From Rhizobium sp. BK316 (lineage in GTDB: Bacteria; Pseudomonadota; Alphaproteobacteria; Rhizobiales; Rhizobiaceae), in contig NZ_JACHZR010000007.1 of NCBI RefSeq assembly GCF_014193695.1, positions 124,001 through 188,000 of the forward strand: a stretch of 64,000 nt of DNA, written 5' to 3'. Shown one piece after another: positions 52,304-61,446 of this stretch. Both the position numbers and the translations under genes were made by a program. Numbering within the stretch: the first letter of the stretch is position 1; each line of letters starts with the position of its first letter. The notes beneath the pieces are model-generated. The model was given only the letters and a program-made list of their open reading frames with translations. It searched no databases and was not told where the DNA came from.

Positions 52304-53367
52304 CGGTTGCGCGTCCTCGGGTCGAGTATCCGATAAAGAAGATCGGAAATGAGATTGATGCCGACAAAGACCGTGCCGATGACGATCGTGCCGCCAAGCA
52401 CGGCGTTCATATCGGCACTCTGCAGCGAATTGGTGATGTAGAGGCCTATACCAGGCCAGGAAAAAACCGTCTCCGTCAGCACCGAGCCTTCAAGCAGGCC
52501 GGCATAGGAGAGTGCGATGACGGTCACCAGCGGCACCGCCGCATTTCTCAGCGCATGGCCCCAGATCACCCGCGTTTCCGAAAGCCCCTTGGCGCGGGCC
52601 GCCACCACATATTCCTGCGACAGCTCGTTCAGCATGAAGCTGCGGGTCATGCGGCTGATATAAGCGAGCGAAAAATAACCGAGCAGGCAGGCCGGCAGGA
52701 TGATGTGGCGGAAGACATCATAAAAGACATCCCACTGCCCCTGCCACGCACTGTCGAGAAGATAGAAGCCGGTGACCGGCGTAAAACTGTATTCGTAGAC
52801 GATATCGATGCGGCCGGGGAAAGCCACCCAGCGCAGTTGCGCATAGAAGATGACGAGGGAGATCAGTGCCAGCCAGAAGATCGGCACCGAATAACCGACA
52901 AGGCCGATGACGCGGACGACCTGGTCGGCAATGCTGCCACGGCGCACAGCGGCCAGCACGCCGAGTGGCACGCCGATGACCGATCCGATGATCGTGCCGA
53001 CGGTCGCAAGCTCCAGCGTCGCCGGAAAGACACGGCGAATATCAACCATGACCGGATTGGTGGTCAGGACTGAAGTACCGAAATCGCCGGAAAGGATGCC
53101 TTTCAGGTAAATATAGAACTGTTCGTAGAGCGGCAGGTCGAAGCCCATCTCGCGGCGCACGCGCTCCACGACATGGCTCGGTGCGCGGTCGCCGAGAATG
53201 GCGAGCACGGGATCGATCGGCACGACGCGGCCGATGAAGAAGGTGACGGCCAGAAGGCCGAGATAGGTGGTGACGGCGGCGAAGAGGAAGCGCCCCAGCG
53301 CCTTTGCAAAGGAGAGTGCACGGCCCTTGCGGGGCCGCGCCTCCTGTCTTGTTTCGACAATGCTCAC
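52300..53367 (-). CDS. Peptide ABC transporter permease (DppB type)
   Basis: This 355-residue protein has six helices with the long periplasmic loop after helix 1 (LGDRAPSHVVERVRREMGFD, then YLKGILSGDFGTSV) typical of DppB/OppB. The coupling loop is ARAKGLSETRVIWGHALRNA. The start is GTG at 53367, 21 bases after the binding-protein gene. It pairs with the DppC-type permease whose start overlaps its stop codon. Confidence 0.93.
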   Translation of the reverse strand: MSIVETRQEARPRKGRALSFAKALGRFLFAAVTTYLGLLAVTFFIGRVVPIDPVLAILGDRAPSHVVERVRREMGFDLPLYEQFYIYLKGILSGDFGTSVLTTNPVMVDIRRVFPATLELATVGTIIGSVIGVPLGVLAAVRRGSIADQVVRVIGLVGYSVPIFWLALISLVIFYAQLRWVAFPGRIDIVYEYSFTPVTGFYLLDSAWQGQWDVFYDVFRHIILPACLLGYFSLAYISRMTRSFMLNELSQEYVVAARAKGLSETRVIWGHALRNAAVPLVTVIALSYAGLLEGSVLTETVFSWPGIGLYITNSLQSADMNAVLGGTIVIGTVFVGINLISDLLYRILDPRTRNR

Positions 53368-53388
53368 TGGATCAGCCTAGCCGGCTCA

Positions 53389-55026
53389 TCACTTCGCGAT
53401 CGGGCCTACATAGTTGGTGTCGAAGCTCGGCCCCAATTTGAAGTCCTTAAGGCTCTTGCGATAGCCCGCCACTTCAATCTGCTGGAAGATGATGACGAAC
53501 GGGCTGTTGGCCAGGAACTTCTTCTGGACATCCTCGTACATGGCGGCGCGCTTGGCAGCGTCGCGTTCGAGCAGGGCAGCCTTCGTCACCTTGTCGAGCT
53601 CGGGCGCTTCCCAGGTATTGCGCCATGCGAGCGTCTTCACCGTACCGGCGTCGGAATTGTCAGGGTTGGAGGTGAAGGTGTCGGCGTTGGAGTTCGGGTC
53701 GAAATAGTCCGAGCCCCATTGGCCGATATACATGTCGTGCGTGCGGGCGCGGTACTTGGTCAGCGTCTGCTTGCCGTCGCCGGGAATGATTTCCATCTTC
53801 ACGCCGGCCTGGGCGAGCGTCTGCTGCATGGATTCGGCAATGCCGGTTACCGGCTGCGTGTTGCGCACATCCATGGTGACCGAGAAACCATCCGGCAGAC
53901 CCGCCTTGGCGAGCAGTTCCTTCGCCTTGGCGACGTCGAGCTTGTAGGGGTTCTCGTTCAGCGCACCGAGCTGGCCGGTCGGCAGGAAGGTCTGGTGGAT
54001 CTCGCCGATACCCTTGATGAGGGTCGCACCGATCGCGTCGTAATCGACGAGATACTTGAAGGCTTCCTGGACTTCAGGCTTCTTCAGGTTCTCGTTCTTG
54101 CTGTTGAGGCTGACGTAATAGACCGTGCTCTTCGGCGCATTGGTTGTCGCCAGATCCGCATTCTTGGAAACGGCATCGAGATCACCCGGCTCCAGGTTGC
54201 GGGCGATATCGATATCGCCGGCCTCGAGCGCCAGGCGCTGCGCCGAGCTCTCCTTCATGTAGCGATAGATGACGCGGGCAAGCTTTGCCTTTTCGCCGTA
54301 GTAATTGTCGTTGCGTTCCATGACGACGACTTCGTTGGCACGCCATTCGCGCAGCTTGAAGGCACCGGAACCGGCATAATTCGTCTTCAGCCACTCATTG
54401 CCGAAATCGTTGTCATACTTGTGGTCGGCATCGACGGTGACGGACTTCACATGATCCATGACCAGCTTCTTGTCGACGACGGAAGCGACGGTTGCCGTCA
54501 GGCAGTTCAGCACGAAGCTCGGCGCATAGGGCTTGTCGACGGTGAAGGTAAAGGTGGTCGGATCGACAGCCTTTGCCTTTTCGGTGACATTGTCACCGGT
54601 CAGACCGAACTGAGTAAGAATGAAGGCCGGGCTCTTGTCGAGCTTGACGGCACGCTCGAAGGACCAGGCCACGTCTTCGGCAGTGATCGGGTTGCCGGAG
54701 GCGAACTTCAGATCCGGCTTCAGCTTGAACGTATAGGTCAGGCCGTCATCGGAAACGGTCCAGCTGTCGGCGAGATCGCCCTTGATCTTCGACGTGTCGT
54801 TCATGTCGAGGCGAACGAGCAGGCTGTAGGTATTGCTGGTGACTTCTGCTGTCGAAAGCTCGAAAGCCTCGCCCGGATCCATCGTGATGATGTCGTCGAT
54901 GGCAAAACCTTCAACGAGCGTATCCTTCGGCGTCTCAGCGAAAGCAGCAGGCGCAGCTACCATCAGGAGCGAAAGGGCCGCTCCCGCGGAAAGAAGTCGG
55001 AAGCTACGGTTGAGTTTGGTAATCAT
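53389..55026 (-). CDS. Peptide ABC transporter substrate-binding protein (family 5)
   Basis: This 545-residue periplasmic protein has a signal peptide cleaved after AFA (residue 30) and the family 5 solute-binding fold (DDIITMDPGEAFE near the N-terminus, SDDGLTYTFKLKPDLKFASG, later YVSLNSKNENLKKPEVQEAF). Family 5 proteins bind peptides, but also nickel, heme or opines. A dipeptidase encoded just upstream argues for a peptide ligand. It is the second gene of the operon and precedes the permeases. Confidence 0.9.
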   Translation of the reverse strand: MITKLNRSFRLLSAGAALSLLMVAAPAAFAETPKDTLVEGFAIDDIITMDPGEAFELSTAEVTSNTYSLLVRLDMNDTSKIKGDLADSWTVSDDGLTYTFKLKPDLKFASGNPITAEDVAWSFERAVKLDKSPAFILTQFGLTGDNVTEKAKAVDPTTFTFTVDKPYAPSFVLNCLTATVASVVDKKLVMDHVKSVTVDADHKYDNDFGNEWLKTNYAGSGAFKLREWRANEVVVMERNDNYYGEKAKLARVIYRYMKESSAQRLALEAGDIDIARNLEPGDLDAVSKNADLATTNAPKSTVYYVSLNSKNENLKKPEVQEAFKYLVDYDAIGATLIKGIGEIHQTFLPTGQLGALNENPYKLDVAKAKELLAKAGLPDGFSVTMDVRNTQPVTGIAESMQQTLAQAGVKMEIIPGDGKQTLTKYRARTHDMYIGQWGSDYFDPNSNADTFTSNPDNSDAGTVKTLAWRNTWEAPELDKVTKAALLERDAAKRAAMYEDVQKKFLANSPFVIIFQQIEVAGYRKSLKDFKLGPSFDTNYVGPIAK

Positions 55027-55073
55027 CGTGGTTTGTTCCCCTGTTTTGATTGATTACTAAGTATTATTTGGTT

Positions 55074-56132
55074 TCAGACGTCCTCTTCCCTCCACGCCGA
55101 AGCCAGAATGCGAAGCCAGTTTTCGCTGGCCATTTTGGTTAAGTCCTCCGCACCATAGCCAGCTTGCCGGAGAGCGGCAATCAGCCTCTGGTTGCCCGAG
55201 GCATCACCGATTTCTTCCGGAATGGTAGCACCATCGAAATCCGAACCGAACGCCACGCAGTCGATCCCGACGCGGTTCACGAGGTAATCGATATGGCGGA
55301 TCATGTCGGAGAGCGGCGTGTCTGCCTCAGAGCGGCCATCCGGTCGCAGCATGGCGGTGGCATAGTTCACGCCGACGAGACCGCGGCTCTCGCGGATCGC
55401 ATCGAGCTGCCTGTCGGTGAGGTTGCGCGCCACCTGCGTCAGCGCGTGGACGTTGGAATGGCTTGCCACGAGCGGTTGGTCGGTCGTCTCCGCCACATCC
55501 CAGAAACCCTTTTCGGTGATATGGGCGAGATCGATCATGATGCCGAGACGGTTGCACTCGCGCACCAGCGCGAAGCCGGCTTCCGTCAGGCCCGGCGCCG
55601 TATCCGGCGAACTGGGGAAAGCGAAGGGCACGCCATGGCCGAAAATGTTGTGGCGGCTCCAGACAGGCCCCAGCGAACGCAGGCCAGCGGCATGGAAGAC
55701 TTCGAGCGCGGCGAGATCGGCGCCGATCGCCTCACAGCCTTCGATATGCATGACGGCGGCGAAAATGCCTGATGCCATCGCTTTGCGGATATCCTTGACC
55801 GAACGGCAGAGCTTCCAGGCGCCGGCACGGTCGAGCCTGAGCGCGATCGCCGCCATTTCCGTGGCGATCGCGAGCGACGGCAGCGGATCGAGAGGGGCGG
55901 CAAGCGGCGTCGCGTAGTGGCCGTTCGCATCGGGATCGGCAAAGACCAGATCGCCCGACGGAATGTAGATGGCGCAGAGGCCACCAGCCAGACCGCCCGC
56001 CCTCGCCCGGGGAGCATCTATATGCCCTGCTGTCGTGCGATCAGCGAATTCCGCAACCGGATCGCTACCGTCTTTCGCATGGGTCCAGAGTCGAAGGAGA
56101 ACGTCGTTGTGGCCGTCGAATACGAGTTGCAT
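55074..56132 (-). CDS. Membrane dipeptidase-type protein (peptidase M19)
   Basis: This 352-residue zinc amidohydrolase shows FDGHNDVLLRL at the start (His and Asp metal ligands), MHIEGCEAIG with the bridging Glu, IDLAHITEKGFWDV with another ligand, ASHSNVHAL, and FGSDFDGA with the catalytic Asp, which is the complete M19 set. M19 enzymes cleave dipeptides, including those ending in D-amino acids. There is no signal peptide, so it acts in the cytoplasm on imported peptides. ATG at 56132 is preceded by AGGA at 6 bases. It is the first gene of the operon, 47 bases before the binding-protein gene. Confidence 0.9.
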   Translation of the reverse strand: MQLVFDGHNDVLLRLWTHAKDGSDPVAEFADRTTAGHIDAPRARAGGLAGGLCAIYIPSGDLVFADPDANGHYATPLAAPLDPLPSLAIATEMAAIALRLDRAGAWKLCRSVKDIRKAMASGIFAAVMHIEGCEAIGADLAALEVFHAAGLRSLGPVWSRHNIFGHGVPFAFPSSPDTAPGLTEAGFALVRECNRLGIMIDLAHITEKGFWDVAETTDQPLVASHSNVHALTQVARNLTDRQLDAIRESRGLVGVNYATAMLRPDGRSEADTPLSDMIRHIDYLVNRVGIDCVAFGSDFDGATIPEEIGDASGNQRLIAALRQAGYGAEDLTKMASENWLRILASAWREEDV

Positions 56133-56343
56133 CTGCTTTCCTGCGCTGCCCGAACGGGCGGATCGAAGCGGCAAGAATAGAAAAGCTGACGGAAAGCGCC
56201 ACCTATTTTTTTACAAATGCGCAATGTGGAAAGCATGCAATTTTGCGATGCAAAAAGGTAACGTCGCAAATACCCTGGATGCCGCGGTCCACAGGCTGAA
56301 TCGCCGCGGAATGTCTTTTCTGCCAATGATTTGAGAGAACCCC

Positions 56344-56874
56344 ATGAGTGAGGAAATTTTCCAGGCGCTTATTCGACAATACCCGGATGCCAGACTGACG
56401 GCCGCCGACCAGCCCTTACCGGAAGCCGATTTTGAGGCACAGAAACATAAGCACTTTTCCCGCCGGGCATTGGGTGGAGCGATCGGCATCATCCATAATG
56501 CCAGAGGCCAAATCGTCCTGGCGAAGAGAAGCGGCATGCATACCGGCTGGTCTCTGCCGGGCGGAACGGTCGAAGAAGGCGAGGATTTCTCCGCCGCATT
56601 TCGCCGGGAGATAATAGAAGAAATCGGCGTGTCCTTGGATCTGGTCGAGCCGATCGAAATCGAACGAAAAAAGTTTATTTCACCACAAGGCGAAAGCTTC
56701 GATTTTCTGCTCACCGTTTTCGAAGCACGGATGCGTGAGGAAGAGCTGCCGGGACCAACAGATGACGCCATCGCAGAGGGACTGGAAATCGCTCTCTTCT
56801 ACCTCGCCGATATTCCGTCCGAGATGATTTTGGGTGATCGTCAGAAACTCACGCACCATCTGAAGACATCATAA
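56344..56874 (+). CDS. NUDIX hydrolase
   Basis: This 176-residue protein has a perfect Nudix box from Gly74 to Val96 (G-x5-E80-x7-RE-x2-EE-x-G), including Glu92 and Glu93 that bind the catalytic metal. The preceding segment GGAIGIIHNARGQIVLAKRS is the first strand pair, and WSLPGGTVEEGE leads into the box. It should hydrolyse a nucleoside diphosphate linked to another moiety; the substrate is not predictable. It is divergent from the dipeptidase operon and ends at a bidirectional terminator. Confidence 0.9.
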   Translation: MSEEIFQALIRQYPDARLTAADQPLPEADFEAQKHKHFSRRALGGAIGIIHNARGQIVLAKRSGMHTGWSLPGGTVEEGEDFSAAFRREIIEEIGVSLDLVEPIEIERKKFISPQGESFDFLLTVFEARMREEELPGPTDDAIAEGLEIALFYLADIPSEMILGDRQKLTHHLKTS

Positions 56875-56920
56875 GCCCTGCATCCTCGTCGTGATCACAG
56901 CCATTCCCCATAAAACAATG

Positions 56921-56941
56921 AAGGGGCCGAAGCCCCTTTTT
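56921..56941 (+). terminator. Terminator between the NUDIX and permease genes
   Basis: AAGGGGC (56921-56927) and GCCCCTT (56932-56938) with loop CGAA, followed by TTT. It serves the NUDIX gene and, read from the other strand, lies just past the convergent sugar permease gene. Confidence 0.85.
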
Positions 56942-56946
56942 CCGGT

Positions 56947-57972
56947 TCAGTGCTTGGTTCGTTTCTTCTGCCTATAGACGTCGATGACGACGGCCGCGAT
57001 GATGATGACGCCCTTGACGATTTCCTGGTAATAGGCGTCGATCCTGAGGAAAGTGAAGCCTGACGTCATGACGCCGAGGATGATGGTGCCGATGACCGTG
57101 CCGGTGATCCGCCCGACGCCGCCTGTCAGCGAGGTACCGCCGATGACGGTCGCAGCAATCGCATCAAGCTCATATCCGACGCCCATGCTTGCCTGCGCGG
57201 TTTCTGCCCGCGCCGCCGTGACGATACCTGCAAGTCCGGCAAGCAATCCCGCGATCACATAGACCTTGACGAGATGCGCCTCGATGTTGATGCCGGAAAC
57301 GCGGGCCGCCTGCGGATTAGCGCCGATGGCATAGGTGAACTTTCCGTAGCGGGTGTAGCGCAACGCAATGTGGAAGATCAGCGCGACGATCAGAAACACG
57401 ACAACCGGCCATGCCTTGGTTCCGATAAAATGGAACTGTTCGGTAATCCCCGAAACCGGCTGTCCCTTGGTATACCACTTGGCCACCCCCCTGGCCGAAA
57501 CGAACATTCCGAGCGTTGCGATGAACGGAGGGATCTTCGTATAGGCGATGAGCGCGCCGTTTATGAGGCCGGCGGTTGCCCCGATCAACAGCCCCACGAC
57601 GATAGGCACGAGGGCAGGCAAATCGGTCAGCGAGGGAAACACAGCCCGCCCCCAGGTTGAGGACTGGGCAAAACTTGTTGCGATCATCGCTGTCATGCCG
57701 ACGACCGAGCCCGAAGAAAGATCGATACCGCCGGTGATGATGACCTGGGTGACGCCGACGGCGATGATGCCGATGACGGAGACCTGCAGGATCATGATCG
57801 TCAGGCGCTGTGAATTTACGAGGAAACTCTGGCCGATGAAGATCCAGCCGAGGATTTCGTAAATGAGCGCAATGCCGACCAGCACGAGGAAGATGCTGAG
57901 TTCAGGCGGCACGCGCCGTCGCCTCGGCCTGGTTGCGAGCGGGGCTGCGCCCTCTGCTGCCTTGATAGTCAT
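56947..57972 (-). CDS. Sugar ABC transporter permease, RbsC/IatP type
   Basis: This 341-residue permease has about nine hydrophobic helices and the RbsC-family segments GGIDLSSGSVVGMTAM, NGALIAYTKIPPFIATLG and the cytoplasmic AIGANPQAARVSGINIEAHLV loop. It is the last gene of a binding protein-ATPase-permease operon. GGAGG precedes the ATG. By similarity of its partner binding protein it probably imports myo-inositol or ribose. Confidence 0.9.
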   Translation of the reverse strand: MTIKAAEGAAPLATRPRRRRVPPELSIFLVLVGIALIYEILGWIFIGQSFLVNSQRLTIMILQVSVIGIIAVGVTQVIITGGIDLSSGSVVGMTAMIATSFAQSSTWGRAVFPSLTDLPALVPIVVGLLIGATAGLINGALIAYTKIPPFIATLGMFVSARGVAKWYTKGQPVSGITEQFHFIGTKAWPVVVFLIVALIFHIALRYTRYGKFTYAIGANPQAARVSGINIEAHLVKVYVIAGLLAGLAGIVTAARAETAQASMGVGYELDAIAATVIGGTSLTGGVGRITGTVIGTIILGVMTSGFTFLRIDAYYQEIVKGVIIIAAVVIDVYRQKKRTKH

Positions 57973-58009
57973 GTCAAACCTCCCTTCAGCGATCCCGGCT
58001 CACACGCAA

Positions 58010-59551
58010 TCACTGCGCGGCAAGCTCCATCACCTTGATCTGCGTTGCTTCATCGCGATTGAGAAAACCGGTGACGCGCCCCTCGTGCATCACCATGATG
58101 CGGTCGCTCATGCCGAGAACCTCCGGCATCTCCGAGGAAATCATGATCACGGCGACGCCGTTGCGCGCCATCTCGGTGACCAGCCGGTGGATTTCCGCCT
58201 TTGCCCCGACATCGATGCCGCGCGTCGGCTCGTCGAGGATCAGAATCTTCGGATTGGTGAGCAGCCATCGGCCGATCAGCACCTTCTGCTGATTGCCGCC
58301 CGAGAGGTTCTCGACACGCTCATAAAGGTTCGGCGTCTTGACGCGCAGCTTTCGCGCCATGTCCTCGCAGGTTTCCTCGATGGCGCCTTCCTGCACGAAG
58401 CCGCCCTTGACGAACTTGTCGTGCAGCACGGCGACTTGCATGTTTTCGAGAACGTTGAGGATGAGAAGACAGCCCGTGTCCTTTCGGTCTTCCGTAAGAA
58501 AGGCCATGTGATTGCGGATCGCCACCGTCGGCGAGATGATCTCAACCTGCTTGCCGAAAAGCTCGATCGTGCCGGAGCTCGCCGGCGTCACGCCGAACAG
58601 CGTTTCGGCAACGTTCGACCGACCCGAGCCGACGAGGCCCGCCACTCCGAGGATTTCGCCCGCGCGCACATCGAAGGAAACGTCGCGGAAGACGCCTGAT
58701 AGATTGAGGTTCTTGACCGACAGTACCACGTCGCCGATCGGCACATCTTCCTTGGGGAACATCTGGGTGATCTCGCGTCCGACCATCATGCGGATAATGT
58801 CGTCGCGGGTGACGTCGGTGGAGGCGTGCGTGCCGATATATTTGCCGTCGCGGAAAACGGAAAACTCGTCGGCGATCTCAAAGAGCTCGTTCATCTTGTG
58901 GGTGATGTAGACGATGCCGATACCCTGCGCTCTCAGATCACGGATGATGCGGAAGAGATGCTCGACCTCCCGCTCCGTCAGCGCCGAGGTCGGCTCGTCC
59001 ATGATCAGCACGTCGGAATTATAGGAGACCGCTTTGGCGATCTCGACCATCTGGCGGTTGGCAACCGAGAGATACCGGACCTCGATCGCGGGGTCGATGG
59101 CGATATTGAGCCGGGCAAACAATTCCTCGGTCTGGCGATACATCGCACCGTGATCGACGAGGCCAAAGCGGTTCTTCGGTTCGCGGCGGATCCAGATATT
59201 TTCCGCCACCGTCATGAAGGGCATCAGGTTCAGTTCCTGATGGATCATGGCGATACCGTTTTCCAGCGCATCGAGCGGCGATTGCAACCGGATTTCCACG
59301 CCTTTCAGCCGGATGTCGCCCTTATCGGGAATATAGATGCCGGCAAGAATTTTCATCAGCGTGGATTTGCCCGCACCGTTTTCGCCCATCAGCGCATGCA
59401 CGGAGCCGCGCTTCAGCCGAAACTGTACATCATCAAGCGCCACGACACCCGGAAACTCCTTGCGCACGCCCTCGGCGGTCAGGAGATATTCCGCATTCGG
59501 AATTGCGCCACTTGCGCGAACCGCGGCCATGGTGGTCGGGCTGACAGCCAT
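58010..59551 (-). CDS. Sugar ABC transporter ATP-binding protein, RbsA/IatA type
   Basis: This 513-residue protein has two ABC domains in tandem, typical of monosaccharide importers. Domain 1 has Walker A GENGAGKST, MIHQELNLMPFMTV as Q-loop, SVANRQMVEIAKAV as a degenerate signature and LIMDEPTSALTE. Domain 2 has a degenerate Walker A (GLVGSGRSN) and an intact LSGGNQQKVLIGRWLL with DEPTRGIDVGAK. This asymmetry is normal for the RbsA/MglA class. GGAGG precedes the ATG at 59551. It lies between the binding-protein and permease genes. Confidence 0.92.
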   Translation of the reverse strand: MAVSPTTMAAVRASGAIPNAEYLLTAEGVRKEFPGVVALDDVQFRLKRGSVHALMGENGAGKSTLMKILAGIYIPDKGDIRLKGVEIRLQSPLDALENGIAMIHQELNLMPFMTVAENIWIRREPKNRFGLVDHGAMYRQTEELFARLNIAIDPAIEVRYLSVANRQMVEIAKAVSYNSDVLIMDEPTSALTEREVEHLFRIIRDLRAQGIGIVYITHKMNELFEIADEFSVFRDGKYIGTHASTDVTRDDIIRMMVGREITQMFPKEDVPIGDVVLSVKNLNLSGVFRDVSFDVRAGEILGVAGLVGSGRSNVAETLFGVTPASSGTIELFGKQVEIISPTVAIRNHMAFLTEDRKDTGCLLILNVLENMQVAVLHDKFVKGGFVQEGAIEETCEDMARKLRVKTPNLYERVENLSGGNQQKVLIGRWLLTNPKILILDEPTRGIDVGAKAEIHRLVTEMARNGVAVIMISSEMPEVLGMSDRIMVMHEGRVTGFLNRDEATQIKVMELAAQ

Positions 59552-59626
59552 CTGGTTTCCTCCGGATACGGATAGGTTTAAAGGATGCGGGCGTTCCGGC
59601 CCGCACCCGGTTCGTCTCGACCCGCC

Positions 59627-60556
59627 TCAGTTCTTGGCGACAAAGTCCTTGACGTTTTCAGGCGTGACGAGCTGGAAGGGGATGTAGACCTTCTTCTCGA
59701 CCTTTTCGCCCTTGGCAATCTTGAGTGCGGCATCGAGCGCCCCCTTGCCTTGGCCGGCGGCGTCCTGGAATACAGTCACATCGAGATCGCCCGCCTGCAT
59801 GGCGGCAAGCGCGTCCTGCGTGGCGTCGACACCGCCGACGACGACCTTGGTCATGTCCTTGCCGGCCGCCTTCAGCGCCTGGATAGCGCCGATCGCCATT
59901 TCGTCGTTGTTGGAGATCACGGCATCGAACTCGATGCCGCTGGAGAGCCAGTTGGTCATCAGGTCGGAGCCCTGGGTGCGGTCCCAGTTGGCCGTCTGTT
60001 CTTCCACGATCTCCAGTCCCTTGCATTCGTCCGTCTTGATGACATCATGGACGTCCTGGGTTCGCATGCGAGCCGCCTGGTTGGAAAGCTCGCCCATGAT
60101 AACGACGGCCTTGCCTTTGCCACCGAGAATACGGCAGATTTCCTTGGTTTCCAGCGTGCCGGATTCCTGCTCGTTGGACGCCACGAAAGCCTGCTTTTCT
60201 GGCAGCGTGTCGACATTGACCGGCTGACGGTTGACGTAAACCAGCGGAATGCCGGCATCGGCCGCAAGCTTCGACATTGCCGTCGTCGCATCGGTATCGA
60301 CAGGGTTGACGATGATCGCATCGACCTTTGAGGCGATGAAGTTCTGGATCTGGCTCTGCTGCTTGGAAACGTCGTTCTGCGCGTCTTCAACCTGCAATGT
60401 GACGCCATTGAGCGTCTTCGCATAATCGGTCATGCCGTTGCGCAGAACGGTCAGGAAGTTGTCGTCGAATTTGGCCATCGAAACGCCGACCGTTTCCGCA
60501 TGGGCGGCCGTCGACAGGACGAGCGCCATCGCAGTGCCCAGAATGAATTTTCTCAT
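59627..60556 (-). CDS. Sugar-binding periplasmic protein, myo-inositol (IbpA) type
   Basis: This 309-residue protein has a signal peptide cleaved after AHA (residue 20) and the family 1 periplasmic sugar-binding fold: VGVSMAKFDDNFLTVLRNGM, QNDVSKQQSQIQNFIASKVD, NPVDTDATTAMSKLA, and NNDEMAIGAIQALKAAG. The FDDNFLTVLRNGM start and the EICRILGGKGKAVVIMGELS segment resemble the rhizobial myo-inositol binding proteins I know better than ribose-binding protein. GGAGG precedes the ATG at 60556. A GGAA-N6-TTCC site, the motif reported for the rhizobial inositol repressor IolR, lies 145 bases upstream. Confidence 0.85.
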   Translation of the reverse strand: MRKFILGTAMALVLSTAAHAETVGVSMAKFDDNFLTVLRNGMTDYAKTLNGVTLQVEDAQNDVSKQQSQIQNFIASKVDAIIVNPVDTDATTAMSKLAADAGIPLVYVNRQPVNVDTLPEKQAFVASNEQESGTLETKEICRILGGKGKAVVIMGELSNQAARMRTQDVHDVIKTDECKGLEIVEEQTANWDRTQGSDLMTNWLSSGIEFDAVISNNDEMAIGAIQALKAAGKDMTKVVVGGVDATQDALAAMQAGDLDVTVFQDAAGQGKGALDAALKIAKGEKVEKKVYIPFQLVTPENVKDFVAKN

Positions 60557-60942
60557 TGCATTTCCTCCACAAAGCGGTGCCCGGCTGCACCCTCCTCACG
60601 CCGGGGCCTCAGACATCCGTCTGCAGGCCTTAATCCCGCGCCGCCTCTCCCGTGGCGGCCCCGTCAAAACGGAACAAACAAACCGTAAAATTTGTCTCGC
60701 GGAATATTCATTCCATTTTATCGAAACGACGTCAAGCCTCTTTGCCGATTTCGGATACGGTTGGCGGCGCGAGGCCCGCTGTTGCGGTGAACTGTGGGAG
60801 ATCAGCCTGTTGCAATCCGGCCATGATCGGCAAAGAACCGTCACAGGCACTTATTGTGAAAGCCGTAGAGATCCCCATCTAGTCGAGGCCCCAACAGCCT
60901 GCGCACACCGGCTGTTTTTTGAAGATTTTGGAGACAGGACAG
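60557..60942. other. Intergenic region upstream of the sugar ABC operon
   Basis: These 386 bases separate the divergent sugar-binding-protein and DUF1993 genes. No gene seen. They contain the GGAA-N6-TTCC site listed separately and an AT-rich stretch at 60670-60730 that probably holds the operon promoter. Confidence 0.5.
60701..60714. promoter_or_regulatory. IolR-type site candidate (GGAA-N6-TTCC)
   Basis: GGAA (60701-60704), TATTCA, TTCC (60711-60714). This equals the motif reported for IolR, the repressor of inositol catabolism in Sinorhizobium meliloti. About one such 8-base match is expected per 65 kb by chance, so its position in this promoter region is suggestive rather than conclusive. 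Confidence 0.45.
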
Positions 60943-61446
60943 ATGTCCATTTCGATGTATCGCCTTACCGTACCCATGTTTCAGCGCGGCATTGCCAGCC
61001 TGAAAACCTATCTCGACAAGGCCGAAGCCTATGCCGAGGAAAAGAAGATCGATCCGACCATTCTCGTAAACGCGCGTCTGGCACCGGACATGCTGCCGCT
61101 TTCCGGTCAGTACCAGCGCGCCAGCGACAGCGCGAAATTTACGCTCGCTCGCCTGACGGCGACCGACGCGCCGAAATTCGAGGATAATGAAACGACGATC
61201 GCCGAACTGCGCGAGCGTATGGCGAAGACCGAAGCCTATCTAGCCAGCTTCTCTTCGGAGGCTCTGGAAGGGAGCGACGTCAAGGATATCACGGTGCCAG
61301 GCCGCAACGGTCTGGTCGTGCCGGGCCTCGAATATGTCGCCCTCTTCGCGTTGCCGAACTTTTATTTCCACGTGACGACGGCACACGCCATCCTGCGCAA
61401 TCAGGGTGCGCCGGTCGGCAAGCGGGATTTCCTCGGAAACTTCTGA
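60943..61446 (+). CDS. DUF1993 family protein
   Basis: This 167-residue protein is predicted to be all-helical (MYRLTVPMFQRGIASLKTYLDK, AYAEEKKIDPTILVNARLAPDM, then FYFHVTTAHAILRNQGAPVGKRDF). The opening and the LAPDMLPL and HVTTAHAILRNQG motifs are those of DUF1993, a DinB/YfiT-like helical bundle of unknown function. ATG at 60943 is chosen with GGAG and AGGA upstream; an earlier TTG is unlikely. It ends where a RIME-like element begins. A metal-dependent enzyme role is possible by fold only. Confidence 0.88.
   Translation: MSISMYRLTVPMFQRGIASLKTYLDKAEAYAEEKKIDPTILVNARLAPDMLPLSGQYQRASDSAKFTLARLTATDAPKFEDNETTIAELRERMAKTEAYLASFSSEALEGSDVKDITVPGRNGLVVPGLEYVALFALPNFYFHVTTAHAILRNQGAPVGKRDFLGNF

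Noticed and set aside
53173..55053. 626-residue frame antisense to the peptide-binding protein
   Set aside because: Mirror frame of a clear family 5 binding protein; no start signals or motifs.
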